Shown here: piece by piece, positions 1-8,033 of the stretch | Layout of the letters: each line of letters opens with the position of its first letter | Numbering within the stretch: the stretch's first letter is position 1 | DNA from: Sphaerisporangium viridialbum | GTDB taxonomy: Bacteria > Actinomycetota > Actinomycetes > Streptosporangiales > Streptosporangiaceae | DNA length: 64,000 nucleotides | Assembly (NCBI RefSeq): GCF_049674955.1 | Contig: NZ_CP187232.1 | Location: 4,898,001 to 4,962,000 of the forward strand | Direction: 5' to 3' | The notes under the pieces: generated by a model | Database searches by the model: none | Told to the model about the DNA's origin: nothing | The model's input: only the letters and a program-made list of their open reading frames with translations | Position numbers and translations under genes: made by a program

Positions 1-640
1 CGATGCGGTCGACGAACGTGATCGGCACCTCGACGACCCGCAGGCCGTTGCGGATGGTGCGCAGGGTCAGGTCGACCTGGAAGCAGTAGCCCTGGGACTC
101 CACGTCGTCCAGCCCGATCTTCTCCAGCGTCGAGGCGCGGTAGGCGCGGAAGCCCGCCGTGGTGTCGCGCACCGGCAGGCCCAGCATGAGGCGGGCGTAG
201 GTGTTGGCCCCACGCGACAGGAACTCCCGCCGGGCCGGCCAGTTGACCACCTTGCCCCCGGGCACCCAGCGCGACCCGATCACGAGGTCGGCGCCGTTCG
301 ACAGCGCGTCGAGCAGCAGGGGGAGCTCCTCGGGCTTGTGGGAGCCGTCGGCGTCCATCTCGACCAGCACGTCGAAGCCCTGGGAGAGGCCCCAGCGGAA
401 CCCGGCGATGTAGGCGGCGCCGAGCCCCTGCTTGCTGGTGCGGTGGAGCACGTGGACGTGGTCGTCGCCGGCGGCGAGCTCGTCGGCCACGGCCCCGGTG
501 CCGTCGGGGCTGTTGTCGTCGGCGACCAGCAGGTGGGCGTCGGGCACCGCCGCCCGCAGCCGTCCCGCGATCATCGGCAGGTTCTCGCGCTCGTTGTACG
601 TGGGAACGATGACAAGTACCCGCCCGAGGATCCGCTCCAT
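1..640 (-). CDS. ppm1: Polyprenol monophosphomannose synthase (partial, C-terminus beyond the window)
   Basis: Family 2 (GT-A) glycosyltransferase that moves mannose from GDP-mannose to a polyprenyl phosphate at the cytoplasmic membrane face. The 213 visible residues start MERILGRVLVIVPTYNE and carry the nucleotide-sugar motif DDNSPDGT (about 41-48), QGLGAAY (71-77), the metal-binding DADGS (96-100) and GSRWVPGG (122-129), all typical of dolichol-phosphate mannose synthases. The gene runs off the left edge, so the end is missing. Its ATG overlaps the stop of lnt in a TGATG junction, so the two are co-transcribed and translationally coupled. In mycobacteria the same two activities are neighbours or fused. 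The product would supply mannose for lipoglycans and protein O-mannosylation. The family assignment is secure. Confidence 0.93.
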   Translation of the reverse strand, partial: MERILGRVLVIVPTYNERENLPMIAGRLRAAVPDAHLLVADDNSPDGTGAVADELAAGDDHVHVLHRTSKQGLGAAYIAGFRWGLSQGFDVLVEMDADGSHKPEELPLLLDALSNGADLVIGSRWVPGGKVVNWPARREFLSRGANTYARLMLGLPVRDTTAGFRAYRASTLEKIGLDDVESQGYCFQVDLTLRTIRNGLRVVEVPITFVDRI

Positions 641-2274
641 CACCCGTCCTCTTCATCGGTTTCATCGGTTCGGTCCTGTTGTGGCGCCGGGCGCCGCCGG
701 AGGGCGGCTGCAAGGGCGCCTGCCCCGGCCAGCAGCAGGGCCCACTCAGGCAGGGCCCCGACTCGGGTCGCGAGGGTCTCACCCGTACGGGCCGGGACGG
801 TCACCACGGCCATGTCCGCGACCCGCTCGGCGGTCCGCCAGTGCACCTGGCCGCCCGGGTCGACGTAGGCCGAGATGCCCGTCGTGGCGGCGGTGATCAC
901 CGCCCGGTTGTGCTCCACGGCCCGCAGCTGCGACATGGCGAGCTGCTGGGGCGGGAGGTTGGTGAGGGCGTAGGTGGCGTTGTTGGTCTGCACCACGATC
1001 GGGGTGCCGCCGGCGCGCACGGTGCTCCGCACGATGTCGTCGAAGGCCACCTCGTAGCACTCGACCGCGCCCACCGTCACCGGCCCCATCCTCAGATCAC
1101 CGTCGCGGGTGCCGGCCAGCGACTGCAGGCCGACGAGGTTGATGCGTTTGATGAACTTCGCGAGAAGGTCCTTGAAGGGGACGAACTCGCCGAACGGCAC
1201 AAGCTTTCGCTTGTCATAGTAGGCGCCGGGACCGCTCGCCGGGTCCCACACGATGCCTCGCGTGTACCTGTGCTGCCCGTCCGCTGATCGCACCACCGCG
1301 CCCACCAGCACCGGCACCCCGATGTCGCGTACGGCCGAGTCGATGATCCCGTAGGCGAAGGAGCTGCGATAGGGGTCGATGTCCGTGGAATTTTCAGGCC
1401 ACACCACGATGTCGGGCCTTTGGACCTTCCCCGCCCGGACCGCCCGCGCCAGCTCGTGGGTCTTGTCGGCGTGGTTGCGCAGCACGACGGAGGGCTCGTC
1501 GCCGAGGAAGCCCATGCCCTGGCCCGGAACGTCGCCCTGGATCACGCCGACCCGCACGCTCCCCGCCTCGGCGCCGGGGCGCGGCACGGCGTACCCGAGC
1601 AGGGGCACCGCCACCGCACCGGCCAGCAGGAACGCGATCTCCCTGGTCCACCGCCGGGGCGCGAGCCGTACGGCGAGCAGGGCCAGCAGGGCCCCGCAGA
1701 GCACCACCGCGAAGGTGACCAGCGGCGCGCCGCCGAGCGCCGCGTACGGGGTGAACGCCGAGCGGCCCTGGCTGAACGCGACGCGCACCCAGGGGAAGCC
1801 GCCCACCGGGAACAACCCCCTGGCCCACTCCTGCGCGACCCACAGGGCGGCGACCCACAGGGGCCAGGCGCGCAGCCGGGCGACCAGGGCGACCCCGGCG
1901 GACATCGCGGCGAAGAACAGGCTCTCGACCGCCACCAGGATCAGCCACGCGTCGTCGCCGATCGGCCGCACCCAGGCGAGCGCGGGGAACAGGAAGGCGG
2001 CGCCGCCGAGGTACCCGAGCCAGGCGGCCCGGCGGGCGCGGACGCCGCGGACCGCGAGCGTGAGCAGCGCGACACCGGGGGGCGCGAGGAACCACAGCCC
2101 CGCCGGGGGGAAGGCCAGGAACAGCAGCACCCCGCCCACCAGGCAGGACGCGAGCCGCCACAGGACGCGCGAACGAGACGGAGCGCCGGAAACGGCCGGC
2201 GCCCGCTGGTCGTCCTGCACCGTTCGCTGGGCCACAGGGGCGGGGTCTTCTCTCACGGGTCCATCGGTAACCAC
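640..2274 (-). CDS. lnt: Apolipoprotein N-acyltransferase
   Basis: Integral membrane enzyme that N-acylates the lipid-modified cysteine of lipoproteins. The protein has 544 residues: an N-terminal block of about six hydrophobic helices (roughly 40-225), then a nitrilase-type domain (about 238-500) and a final hydrophobic helix (510-525). The catalytic triad is visible as Glu294 in VVWPENSTD, Lys355 in YYDKRKLVPFGEF and Cys406 in GAVECYEVAF. The start at MVTDGPVRED leaves a polar tail of about 35 residues before the first helix, and a later start is possible. It is coupled to ppm1 downstream. No secretion signal is needed, because the first helices act as membrane anchors. Confidence 0.93.
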   Translation of the reverse strand: MVTDGPVREDPAPVAQRTVQDDQRAPAVSGAPSRSRVLWRLASCLVGGVLLFLAFPPAGLWFLAPPGVALLTLAVRGVRARRAAWLGYLGGAAFLFPALAWVRPIGDDAWLILVAVESLFFAAMSAGVALVARLRAWPLWVAALWVAQEWARGLFPVGGFPWVRVAFSQGRSAFTPYAALGGAPLVTFAVVLCGALLALLAVRLAPRRWTREIAFLLAGAVAVPLLGYAVPRPGAEAGSVRVGVIQGDVPGQGMGFLGDEPSVVLRNHADKTHELARAVRAGKVQRPDIVVWPENSTDIDPYRSSFAYGIIDSAVRDIGVPVLVGAVVRSADGQHRYTRGIVWDPASGPGAYYDKRKLVPFGEFVPFKDLLAKFIKRINLVGLQSLAGTRDGDLRMGPVTVGAVECYEVAFDDIVRSTVRAGGTPIVVQTNNATYALTNLPPQQLAMSQLRAVEHNRAVITAATTGISAYVDPGGQVHWRTAERVADMAVVTVPARTGETLATRVGALPEWALLLAGAGALAAALRRRPAPQQDRTDETDEEDG

Positions 2275-2348
2275 CGAACGCTACCGCCCAGCGGACCCGG
2301 CTCCAACCGCCGGGCTGGCGCGGCGGCGAAAGATCACGCATGGTGATC

Positions 2349-2383
2349 CCTGGGTCTCCCCCTGCTTGCGCGGGGAACCCAGG
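2349..2383. terminator. Hairpin, possibly the helR terminator
   Basis: Left arm CCTGGGTCTCCCC pairs with right arm GGGGAACCCAGG over 12 bp with one bulged C, around a loop of about ten bases. It lies between the end of helR and the start of lnt. There is no U-tract, so a terminator role is inferred from position only. Confidence 0.4.
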
Positions 2384-2629
2384 AACCACACTGCGGTTGC
2401 GGCACGGGACGGGAAGAGGGCCTGGACGACCCTTCGGACCGGATCCGTCCCGTCGGCGGCGAGCGCGGAGTTCCGTTGTCTACTGGGTGTCCAGGCCCCT
2501 CCCGGGTCCAACCCCCCATCCGGCTGGGGTGCCCCGACTCGACGGAACGCCAGCGCTGCGCCTGGCTGAGCAGACGGAGTCGTGCTCCGTCATGACGCAG
2601 AATCCGACGATGTCTGAAGACGGCCAACC

Positions 2630-2663
2630 GGTAGTCCCGTGCTGGACTGTCCAGCAAACTACC
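2630..2663. other. Nested inverted repeat
   Basis: TGCTGGAC and GTCCAGCA form a perfect 8-bp inverted repeat around a single T, enclosed by a further GGTAGT/ACTACC pair. It could be an operator or an RNA hairpin. It sits about 170 bp past the end of helR and 360 bp before lnt. Confidence 0.5.
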
Positions 2664-2836
2664 GACCTCAGCTCAGATGTCAACCGTGTCCCGATCAGCG
2701 GAAACACCAAGTTTTCGCAGCTAGGACAGGAGACGTGAGTGCCGTCAATGCCGTCATGTGTACCGATGTCCGCACTCGGGGAGGCGTATTTATGGCGCTC
2801 GCTCCACTCGCGCGGCGTGACGCGGGCCCCCGCCGG

Positions 2837-5131
2837 TCACGTGCCGGCGCACCTGGACAGCACGGCGGGCAGTTCCCCGGTGTGGACGACCCCAAGCCTC
2901 CGGGTCGCCCGGGTCAGGGCGACGTAAAGATCGCTGGCCCCGCGTGGCGACTCGGCCAGGATCTCGCCGGGTTCCACGACGACGACTCCGTCGAATTCCA
3001 GGCCCTTGGCGTCCGCGACGGTCAGCACGGCGACCGGGGCCTCCAGCGCGTCGGCTCCCGGCCCGGCCACCGCGCCGGGGACCGACGAGGTCACGGCCTC
3101 GCCGAGCTCGGCCGCGCGGGTCTCGGGGACGATCACGACGAGCCGGCCGCCCTCGACGATCTCGCCGCGCACGATCGGGCCCAGCTCGCCGGTGCCGCCG
3201 ACGCGGCGCGCCCAGGGCCGTACGCCGGTCTCGCGGACCGACTCGGGAGCCCTGAGGTCCGGGCCGACCAGCTTGAGCACGTCGGCGGCGACGGCCATCA
3301 GCTCCACAGGGGTGCGGTAGTTGACGGTGAGGGTCTCCTCGCGCCAGCGCCCGCCCGCGTAGGAGTCGAGGACCTGCCCCCAGGAGGCGGTTCCCGCGAC
3401 CGAGCCGGTCTGGGCGATGTCCCCGACGATGGTCATCGACCGGTTCGGGCTGTGGCGCATCAGCATGCGCCAGGCCATGGCCGACAGCTCCTGCGCCTCG
3501 TCCACGATGATGTGCCCGTACGCCCACGTGCGGTCGGCGGCGGCGCGCTCGGCGGTCGTCAGGTGGATGTCGTCGCCCCGGTGCCTGGCGGCGAACCGCT
3601 CGGCGTCCATGATGTCCGACATGCCGGTCAGTTCGAGGACCTCGCGGGCGTAGGTCAGCTCGGAGTCGCGTTCGGCCTCCTCGGCGCGCCGGGCGGCGGC
3701 GAGCTCCTCCTCGGCGTGCATCGCGGCGGCGCGGAGCACCCCGGCGTCGATGTCGCCGAGCAACTCGGCGGCCTCGTCCAGCAGCGGCACGTCGGCCTCG
3801 GTCCAGTGGTCGCCGCCGCCGCGCGGGACCTCGCGGTACAGCGCGTCCTGCTCGGCGGGGGTGAGCCCGGCGTACGCCATGCGCTCGCGGGAGCCGAACA
3901 GGCCGATGAGGAGCCGCTGGGGGGTGAGGTAGGGCCACAGACGGTTGAGCGCCGTCTTCACGGCGGGCTCGGTGCGCAGGTCCTCGCGCAGGTCGGCGAG
4001 GTCGCCCTCGTCGAGCATGCCACGGCCGAGCGCCTTGGCGGCCTGTTTGGCCAGCGCGTTCAGGATGTGACGGACGAAGACGGCCCTGGCCTGGTTGTGC
4101 GGGCGACGGCTGCGCGCGGCGCGGTTCCTGGCCGCGTCGCAGGTGCGCTGGTCCAGCCGGAGGGTGTACCTGCCGAGGTCGATGTCGATCGGCCGCCTCG
4201 GCACCCGCTGGCGGTCGTGCACGGCCTTCGCCACCACGTCGGCCATCCGGATGGAGCCCTTGATCTCGGCGGCCCGGGCGGACTCGCGCGCCGTGGCGGT
4301 GATCCCGGGGTACAGCTCGGCGACCGTGGACAGCAGGACGTCGGTCTCGCCCAGGGAGGGCAGCACCTGCTCGATGTAGCGCAGGAAGGTGAGGTTCGGG
4401 CCGACGATCAGCACGCCCCGGCGCGCCAGCCGCTCGCGGTGGGTGTAGAGCAGGTAGGCGGCGCGGTGCAGGGCGACGACGGTCTTGCCTGTGCCAGGAC
4501 CCCCCTGCACCACCAGCATGCCGTTGAGGTCGCTGCGGATGACGCGGTCCTGCTCGCCCTGGATGGTGGCCACGATGTCGCGCATGCGCCCGGTGCGCTT
4601 CTCGTCCAGGGCGGCCAGCAGGGCCGCCTCGCCGTTGAGCGTGGCGCGGTCGGCCTCGGTCAGCCGGTCGAGGTCGAGCAGGTCGTCGTCGACGCCGATG
4701 ACGCGCCGTCCCCTGGTCTGCAGATGGCGCCTGCGGGTCACGCCCATCGGGACGGCGGGCGTGGCGCGGTAGAACGGCTGGGCCACCGGGGCGCGCCAGT
4801 CGATGAGCAGCCGTGCCTGGTCGTCGTCCGACAGGCCCAGGCGGCCGATATAGAGGGGTTTCTCCCCCGTAAGGTCGAGGCGCCCGAAACACAGGCCGTT
4901 CTCGACGGCCCACAGCCGCGCGAGGCGCTCGGAGTACATCCCGGCGAACGAGTCGCGCTCGGAGCGGTTCTGGTGGGTGCCGCCACCGCCCTGGGCGAGT
5001 ACGCCGTCAAGCTGCTTCCGCGTGCGCGCCCGCAGCAGGTCGAGCCGCTCGTAGAGCCCGGTGACGTATTCCTGCTCCTTGGCGAGCTCGATTTGACGGG
5101 TAGCCCCTGCTTCATTATTATTGGTAGTAAT
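2837..5131 (-). CDS. helR: HelR/HelD-like RNA polymerase-associated ATP-dependent helicase, apparent ATT start
   Basis: Superfamily 1 helicase-fold ATPase of the HelD/HelR group, which strips RNA polymerase from DNA; actinobacterial HelR displaces rifamycin-bound polymerase. Motifs read in order: Walker A GGPGTGKT (about residue 210), motif II VDEAQELS, GDIAQTGS, VNYRTP, KGLEFDGVVV and VALTRATRR. The first in-frame ATG is at 4939, but clearly conserved sequence (KEQEYVTGLYERLDLLRAR, then GGTHQNRSERDSFAG) is encoded upstream of it in the same frame. Between the upstream in-frame TGA (5183-5185) and that ATG there is no ATG, GTG or TTG. An ATT at 5129-5131 has a GGAG six bases upstream, giving 764 residues. 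Family and frame are secure; the ATT start is inference. Confidence 0.85.
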   Translation of the reverse strand: MTTNNNEAGATRQIELAKEQEYVTGLYERLDLLRARTRKQLDGVLAQGGGGTHQNRSERDSFAGMYSERLARLWAVENGLCFGRLDLTGEKPLYIGRLGLSDDDQARLLIDWRAPVAQPFYRATPAVPMGVTRRRHLQTRGRRVIGVDDDLLDLDRLTEADRATLNGEAALLAALDEKRTGRMRDIVATIQGEQDRVIRSDLNGMLVVQGGPGTGKTVVALHRAAYLLYTHRERLARRGVLIVGPNLTFLRYIEQVLPSLGETDVLLSTVAELYPGITATARESARAAEIKGSIRMADVVAKAVHDRQRVPRRPIDIDLGRYTLRLDQRTCDAARNRAARSRRPHNQARAVFVRHILNALAKQAAKALGRGMLDEGDLADLREDLRTEPAVKTALNRLWPYLTPQRLLIGLFGSRERMAYAGLTPAEQDALYREVPRGGGDHWTEADVPLLDEAAELLGDIDAGVLRAAAMHAEEELAAARRAEEAERDSELTYAREVLELTGMSDIMDAERFAARHRGDDIHLTTAERAAADRTWAYGHIIVDEAQELSAMAWRMLMRHSPNRSMTIVGDIAQTGSVAGTASWGQVLDSYAGGRWREETLTVNYRTPVELMAVAADVLKLVGPDLRAPESVRETGVRPWARRVGGTGELGPIVRGEIVEGGRLVVIVPETRAAELGEAVTSSVPGAVAGPGADALEAPVAVLTVADAKGLEFDGVVVVEPGEILAESPRGASDLYVALTRATRRLGVVHTGELPAVLSRCAGT

Positions 5132-5222
5132 GTGAAACTCCGGGCCTTTTATGCTATTTATGTTTAATGTGACGACAAGGCCTCAGAATAGCAGATCGAT
5201 CCGAGGACATTCCGTTCACTCC
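5132..5222. promoter_or_regulatory. AT-rich divergent promoter pocket upstream of helR
   Basis: This is a short AT-rich block in otherwise very GC-rich DNA. On the minus strand TTGTCG is followed after about 18 bp by GCATAA, a tolerable -35/-10 pair for helR, then GGAG and the ATT start. No match to the rifamycin-associated element known upstream of some helR genes was seen. The promoter call is tentative. Confidence 0.35.
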
Positions 5223-5245
5223 GCCGCCCTCCGAGGCGGCTTTTT
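5223..5245 (+). terminator. Rho-independent terminator with no gene before it
   Basis: GCCGCC, a six-base loop, GGCGGC and then TTTTT form a textbook intrinsic terminator on the plus strand. No plus-strand gene ends here: helR diverges to the left and the ROK gene starts at 5451 to the right. It may end a short RNA starting in the AT-rich pocket, or block antisense transcription. Confidence 0.7.
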
Positions 5246-5298
5246 CGTTTCCCCGCCAGGCTCGCCGGCGGGATCACGGCACGTCAGCCCGCCCTCGC

Positions 5299-5330
5299 CC
5301 GCTACCAACCTGGTCACAGGTTGGTAGCGG
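5299..5330. promoter_or_regulatory. 14-bp perfect inverted repeat upstream of the ROK operon
   Basis: CCGCTACCAACCTG and CAGGTTGGTAGCGG are perfect inverted copies around GTCA. The repeat lies just upstream of the putative -35 element of the ROK operon, a position suited to an activator or second regulator site. Its sequence is unrelated to the operator at 5371-5393. Confidence 0.55.
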
Positions 5331-5333
5331 CTA

Positions 5334-5364
5334 TTGACCCTGCTCGGGGCCGTGCCTGTACGTT
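5334..5364 (+). promoter_or_regulatory. Candidate promoter of the ROK-ABC-GH4 operon
   Basis: TTGACC at 5334-5339 and TACGTT at 5359-5364 with a 19-bp spacer. The expected start point falls inside the palindrome at 5371-5393, as expected for a repressed promoter. The spacing is a little long, so the -10 choice is tentative. Confidence 0.45.
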
Positions 5365-5370
5365 CCTTAC

Positions 5371-5393
5371 AAGTTAGGAACCTTTCCTAACTT
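5371..5393. promoter_or_regulatory. Operator of the ROK repressor (AAGTTAGGAA-N3-TTCCTAACTT)
   Basis: Perfect 10-bp inverted repeat with a three-base centre, placed over the expected transcription start and about 58 bp before the ROK start codon. TTAGGAAA/TTTCCTAA-type palindromes are common operators of sugar-responsive ROK regulators in actinobacteria. Autoregulation of the operon is inferred. Confidence 0.75.
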
Positions 5394-5450
5394 CTGCCGG
5401 AACGGTCCCGTGTATAGGGCGCGCCGGCGGCTGGAACGAGGAGCGGTACG

Positions 5451-6653
5451 GTGAACACGCAGCCGGGAACGCCGAGTCTGTTGCGGGCGATCAACGATCG
5501 CGCCGCCCTCCAGGTTCTGCTCGAACGCGGGCCGCTCACCCGTCCCGAGCTCGGAGCGCTCACGGGCCTTTCCAAGCCCACCGCCTCCCAGTTGCTCTCG
5601 CGGCTGCAGGACGCCGGCCTGGTCGTGCTGGACGGCATCCGGGAGGGCCTGCCCGGCCGCACGGCGGAGCTGTACCGCATCAACCCCCTGGCCGCGTTCG
5701 TGGTCGCGCTCGACGTGACCCCCGCGCGCATCGCGGCCTCGGTCGCCGACATCACCGGCGCCGTGATGGCGGAGTACCGCCTGCCCACCCCCGGCAGGAG
5801 CGCCGGCGACGTGGTCGAGAAGGTGCGCAACGCCGTCAACGGGGCCTGCCTCCAGGCGGGGGTCGACCCGGCCGCCCTGCACCGCGTCGTGATCGGCATC
5901 CAGGGAGCCGTCAACCCCGTCACGGCCAGGCTGGGCTACGCCGCCCACATCCCGGGCTGGCACATCCCCGACCTCGTGGGCACGCTGCGCGACGGGCTCG
6001 GCGTGCCGGTCGACGTGGAGAACGACGTGAACCTCGTCGCCCTGACCGAGCAGGCCCACGGCATCGCGCGCGGCCACGACGACTTCGTGCTGCTGTGGGC
6101 CGACGAGGGCATAGGAGCCGCGCTGGTGCTCGGCGGGAGGCTCCACCGGGGGGCCACCGGCGGCGCCGGGGAGGTCGGCTACATGCCCACCGTGGGCGCG
6201 CCGACGTCCAGGGAGACCGGCAAGCGCGGCGACCACGGCTTCCAGGCCCTCGCGGGCGGCCCCGCCGTGCTGAAGCTCATGCGCTCCCACGGCCTGCGCG
6301 GCCAGGACCCCGCGCACGCCATACGCAACGCCGTACGGGACGCCGCGCTGGGCGGCGTCCGGGGCGAGCGCGCCGGGCGGGCGCTGCGCGAGATCGCGGC
6401 GCGCCTGGCCATGGGCCTCGCGCCGATCACCGCGGTGGTCGATCCCGAGCTGGTCGTGCTGACCGGCGGCATGCTGCTCGCCGGTGGGGACGTGCTGTCC
6501 GAGCTCGTCGAGCAGGAGCTGCACGCGCTGACCTTCCCGCGCCCGCCCGTGCGGATGTCCACCGTCGAGACCAACCCGGTGCTGACCGGCGCCCTCGGCC
6601 TCGCCCTCGCCACGGCCCGTGACGAGATCTTCAGCTCGACCGTCCCCTCCTAG
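5451..6653 (+). CDS. ROK-family transcriptional repressor
   Basis: Sugar-responsive repressor of 400 residues. An N-terminal winged helix (about 10-65, with RPELGALTGLSKPTASQLL as the recognition region) is followed by a ROK sugar-kinase-like domain (about 75-390) containing GVPVDVENDVN, DEGIGAALVLGG and GATGGAGEVGY. The usual CxCGxxGCxE zinc site is not present, so it probably senses a sugar or sugar phosphate without kinase activity. The GTG start is supported by GAGGAG upstream. It is the first gene of an operon with an ABC importer, a GH4 glycosidase and a sugar kinase, and a strong palindrome overlies the promoter, so it very likely controls its own operon. Confidence 0.88.
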   Translation: MNTQPGTPSLLRAINDRAALQVLLERGPLTRPELGALTGLSKPTASQLLSRLQDAGLVVLDGIREGLPGRTAELYRINPLAAFVVALDVTPARIAASVADITGAVMAEYRLPTPGRSAGDVVEKVRNAVNGACLQAGVDPAALHRVVIGIQGAVNPVTARLGYAAHIPGWHIPDLVGTLRDGLGVPVDVENDVNLVALTEQAHGIARGHDDFVLLWADEGIGAALVLGGRLHRGATGGAGEVGYMPTVGAPTSRETGKRGDHGFQALAGGPAVLKLMRSHGLRGQDPAHAIRNAVRDAALGGVRGERAGRALREIAARLAMGLAPITAVVDPELVVLTGGMLLAGGDVLSELVEQELHALTFPRPPVRMSTVETNPVLTGALGLALATARDEIFSSTVPS

Positions 6654-6697
6654 CCCGACCCTCCTGATCATCCACCACCCCATGGGAGGCATCCCCC

Positions 6698-8029
6698 GTG
6701 AAATCACCTCTGCTGCTCGTCGCGGCGGCGGGTCTCGCCGTGCTCGCGTCGGCCGCCTGCACGGCGGGCACCGAGAACGCGCCGAAGCCCCCGGCCGCGG
6801 GAAGCACGCCGGACCGGCAGCCCGTCACGATCACCATGTGGCACGGCTTCAGCGCCGACAACGAGCTCAAGGCGTTCGACGACGCCCTGGCCGGGTTCAA
6901 GCAGAAGTATCCGTGGATCACGGTCAACACGACCAAGGCGATCCAGGACGACCAGATCATCCAGTCGGCCCGCGGCGGCAACCCGCCGGACGTGGCGCTG
7001 TCGTTCACCACCGACAGCGTGGCGACCTTCTGCAAGACCGGGATCTTCCAGGACCTCAAGCCGTACCTGGCCGCTAGCAAGATCGACGAATCGATCTTCC
7101 CCAAGGTGATCGCGGAGTACACCCAGTACGAGGGCAAGCGCTGCGTGATGCCCATGCTCGCCGACACCTACGGCCTGTACTACAACAAGAAGCTGATGAA
7201 GGGCGCCGAGCCGCCGAAGACGCTCAGCGAGCTGACGGCCCTGGCCAAGAAGCTCACCGTGCGCGACGCGCAGGGGAACATCAAGGTCGCCGGCTTCGTC
7301 CCCAGCAGTCAGATGTACGAGAACGCCCCGATCCACACCGGCACGATGGTCGGCGCCAAGTGGACCAACCCCGACGGCACCTCGGCGATCGGCTCCGACC
7401 CGGCGTGGAAGCAGCTCATGACCTGGCAGAAGGACCTGGTCGACTGGTTCGGGTACGACAAGCTGGAGAAGTTCCGCAAGAGCCTGGGCGACGAGTGGTC
7501 GGCGGACAACCCGTTCAACAAGGGCAAGGTCGCCATGGCGATCGACGGAGAGTGGCGCAACGCCATGATCGCCGCCGACGCCAAGGACCTCGACTACGGC
7601 ACCGCCCCGCTCCCGGTGGCCGACGACAAGCCCCAGCTTTACGGTGGCGGCTTCATCGCGGGCACGGTCATCGGCATCCCGCGCGGCGCCGAGCACCCCG
7701 AGGCGGCCTGGGACCTGGTGAAGTACCTGACCACCGACACCGACGCCGTGGTGAGCCTGTCCAACGCGCTCCGCAACGTGCCGAGCACGCTGCCCGCGCT
7801 CCAGTCGCCGAAGCTGGACAAGGACGCCAACTTCCAGACCTTCCTCGACATCTTCGCCAACCCCAACAGCAGCACGCTGCCCGCGCACATCAACTCGGTG
7901 TTCAACCAGCAGACCCTGCAGGAGGCGCAGATCAAGTGGGAGTCCGGCCGGGCGCCCGATCTGGGCGCGGTACTGACCGAGGCGGACAAGAAGATCAACG
8001 ACAAGCTCAAGCTGACCGCGGGCAACTGA
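6698..8029 (+). CDS. ABC sugar transporter solute-binding lipoprotein
   Basis: Extracellular solute-binding protein of the carbohydrate type (family 1), 443 residues. The N-terminus is a lipoprotein signal with the lipid-attachment cysteine at residue 21 (LASAAC). The mature chain has the TMWHGFSADNELKAFDDAL opening and the FVPSSQMYENAP and DGEWRNAMIAAD regions seen in sugar-binding proteins. The GTG start is supported by GGGAGG. It captures a sugar, probably a di- or oligosaccharide given the downstream GH4 enzyme, and hands it to the two permeases that follow. No ATPase gene is in the operon, so a shared MsiK-type ATPase elsewhere in the genome is likely. Confidence 0.9.
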   Translation: MKSPLLLVAAAGLAVLASAACTAGTENAPKPPAAGSTPDRQPVTITMWHGFSADNELKAFDDALAGFKQKYPWITVNTTKAIQDDQIIQSARGGNPPDVALSFTTDSVATFCKTGIFQDLKPYLAASKIDESIFPKVIAEYTQYEGKRCVMPMLADTYGLYYNKKLMKGAEPPKTLSELTALAKKLTVRDAQGNIKVAGFVPSSQMYENAPIHTGTMVGAKWTNPDGTSAIGSDPAWKQLMTWQKDLVDWFGYDKLEKFRKSLGDEWSADNPFNKGKVAMAIDGEWRNAMIAADAKDLDYGTAPLPVADDKPQLYGGGFIAGTVIGIPRGAEHPEAAWDLVKYLTTDTDAVVSLSNALRNVPSTLPALQSPKLDKDANFQTFLDIFANPNSSTLPAHINSVFNQQTLQEAQIKWESGRAPDLGAVLTEADKKINDKLKLTAGN

Positions 8030-8033
8030 TCAC

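Larger units (their letters stand above)
2275..2836. other. Intergenic stretch between helR and lnt with two strong hairpins
   Basis: No convincing gene is present on either strand; the open frames here lack family resemblance. It contains two inverted repeats listed separately (2349-2383 and 2630-2663). It should hold the helR terminator and the lnt-ppm1 promoter, but no clear -35/-10 pair could be fixed by eye. Confidence 0.6.

Noticed and set aside
2349..2383. CRISPR-like sequence resembling a type I-E repeat
   Set aside because: Only one copy, no second repeat or spacer, and no cas genes nearby; a hairpin terminator is simpler.
2639..5167. Very long plus-strand open frame antisense to helR
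   Set aside because: Low-complexity product rich in Gly, Arg and Pro, no domains, and fully explained by GC-rich codon structure of helR on the other strand.
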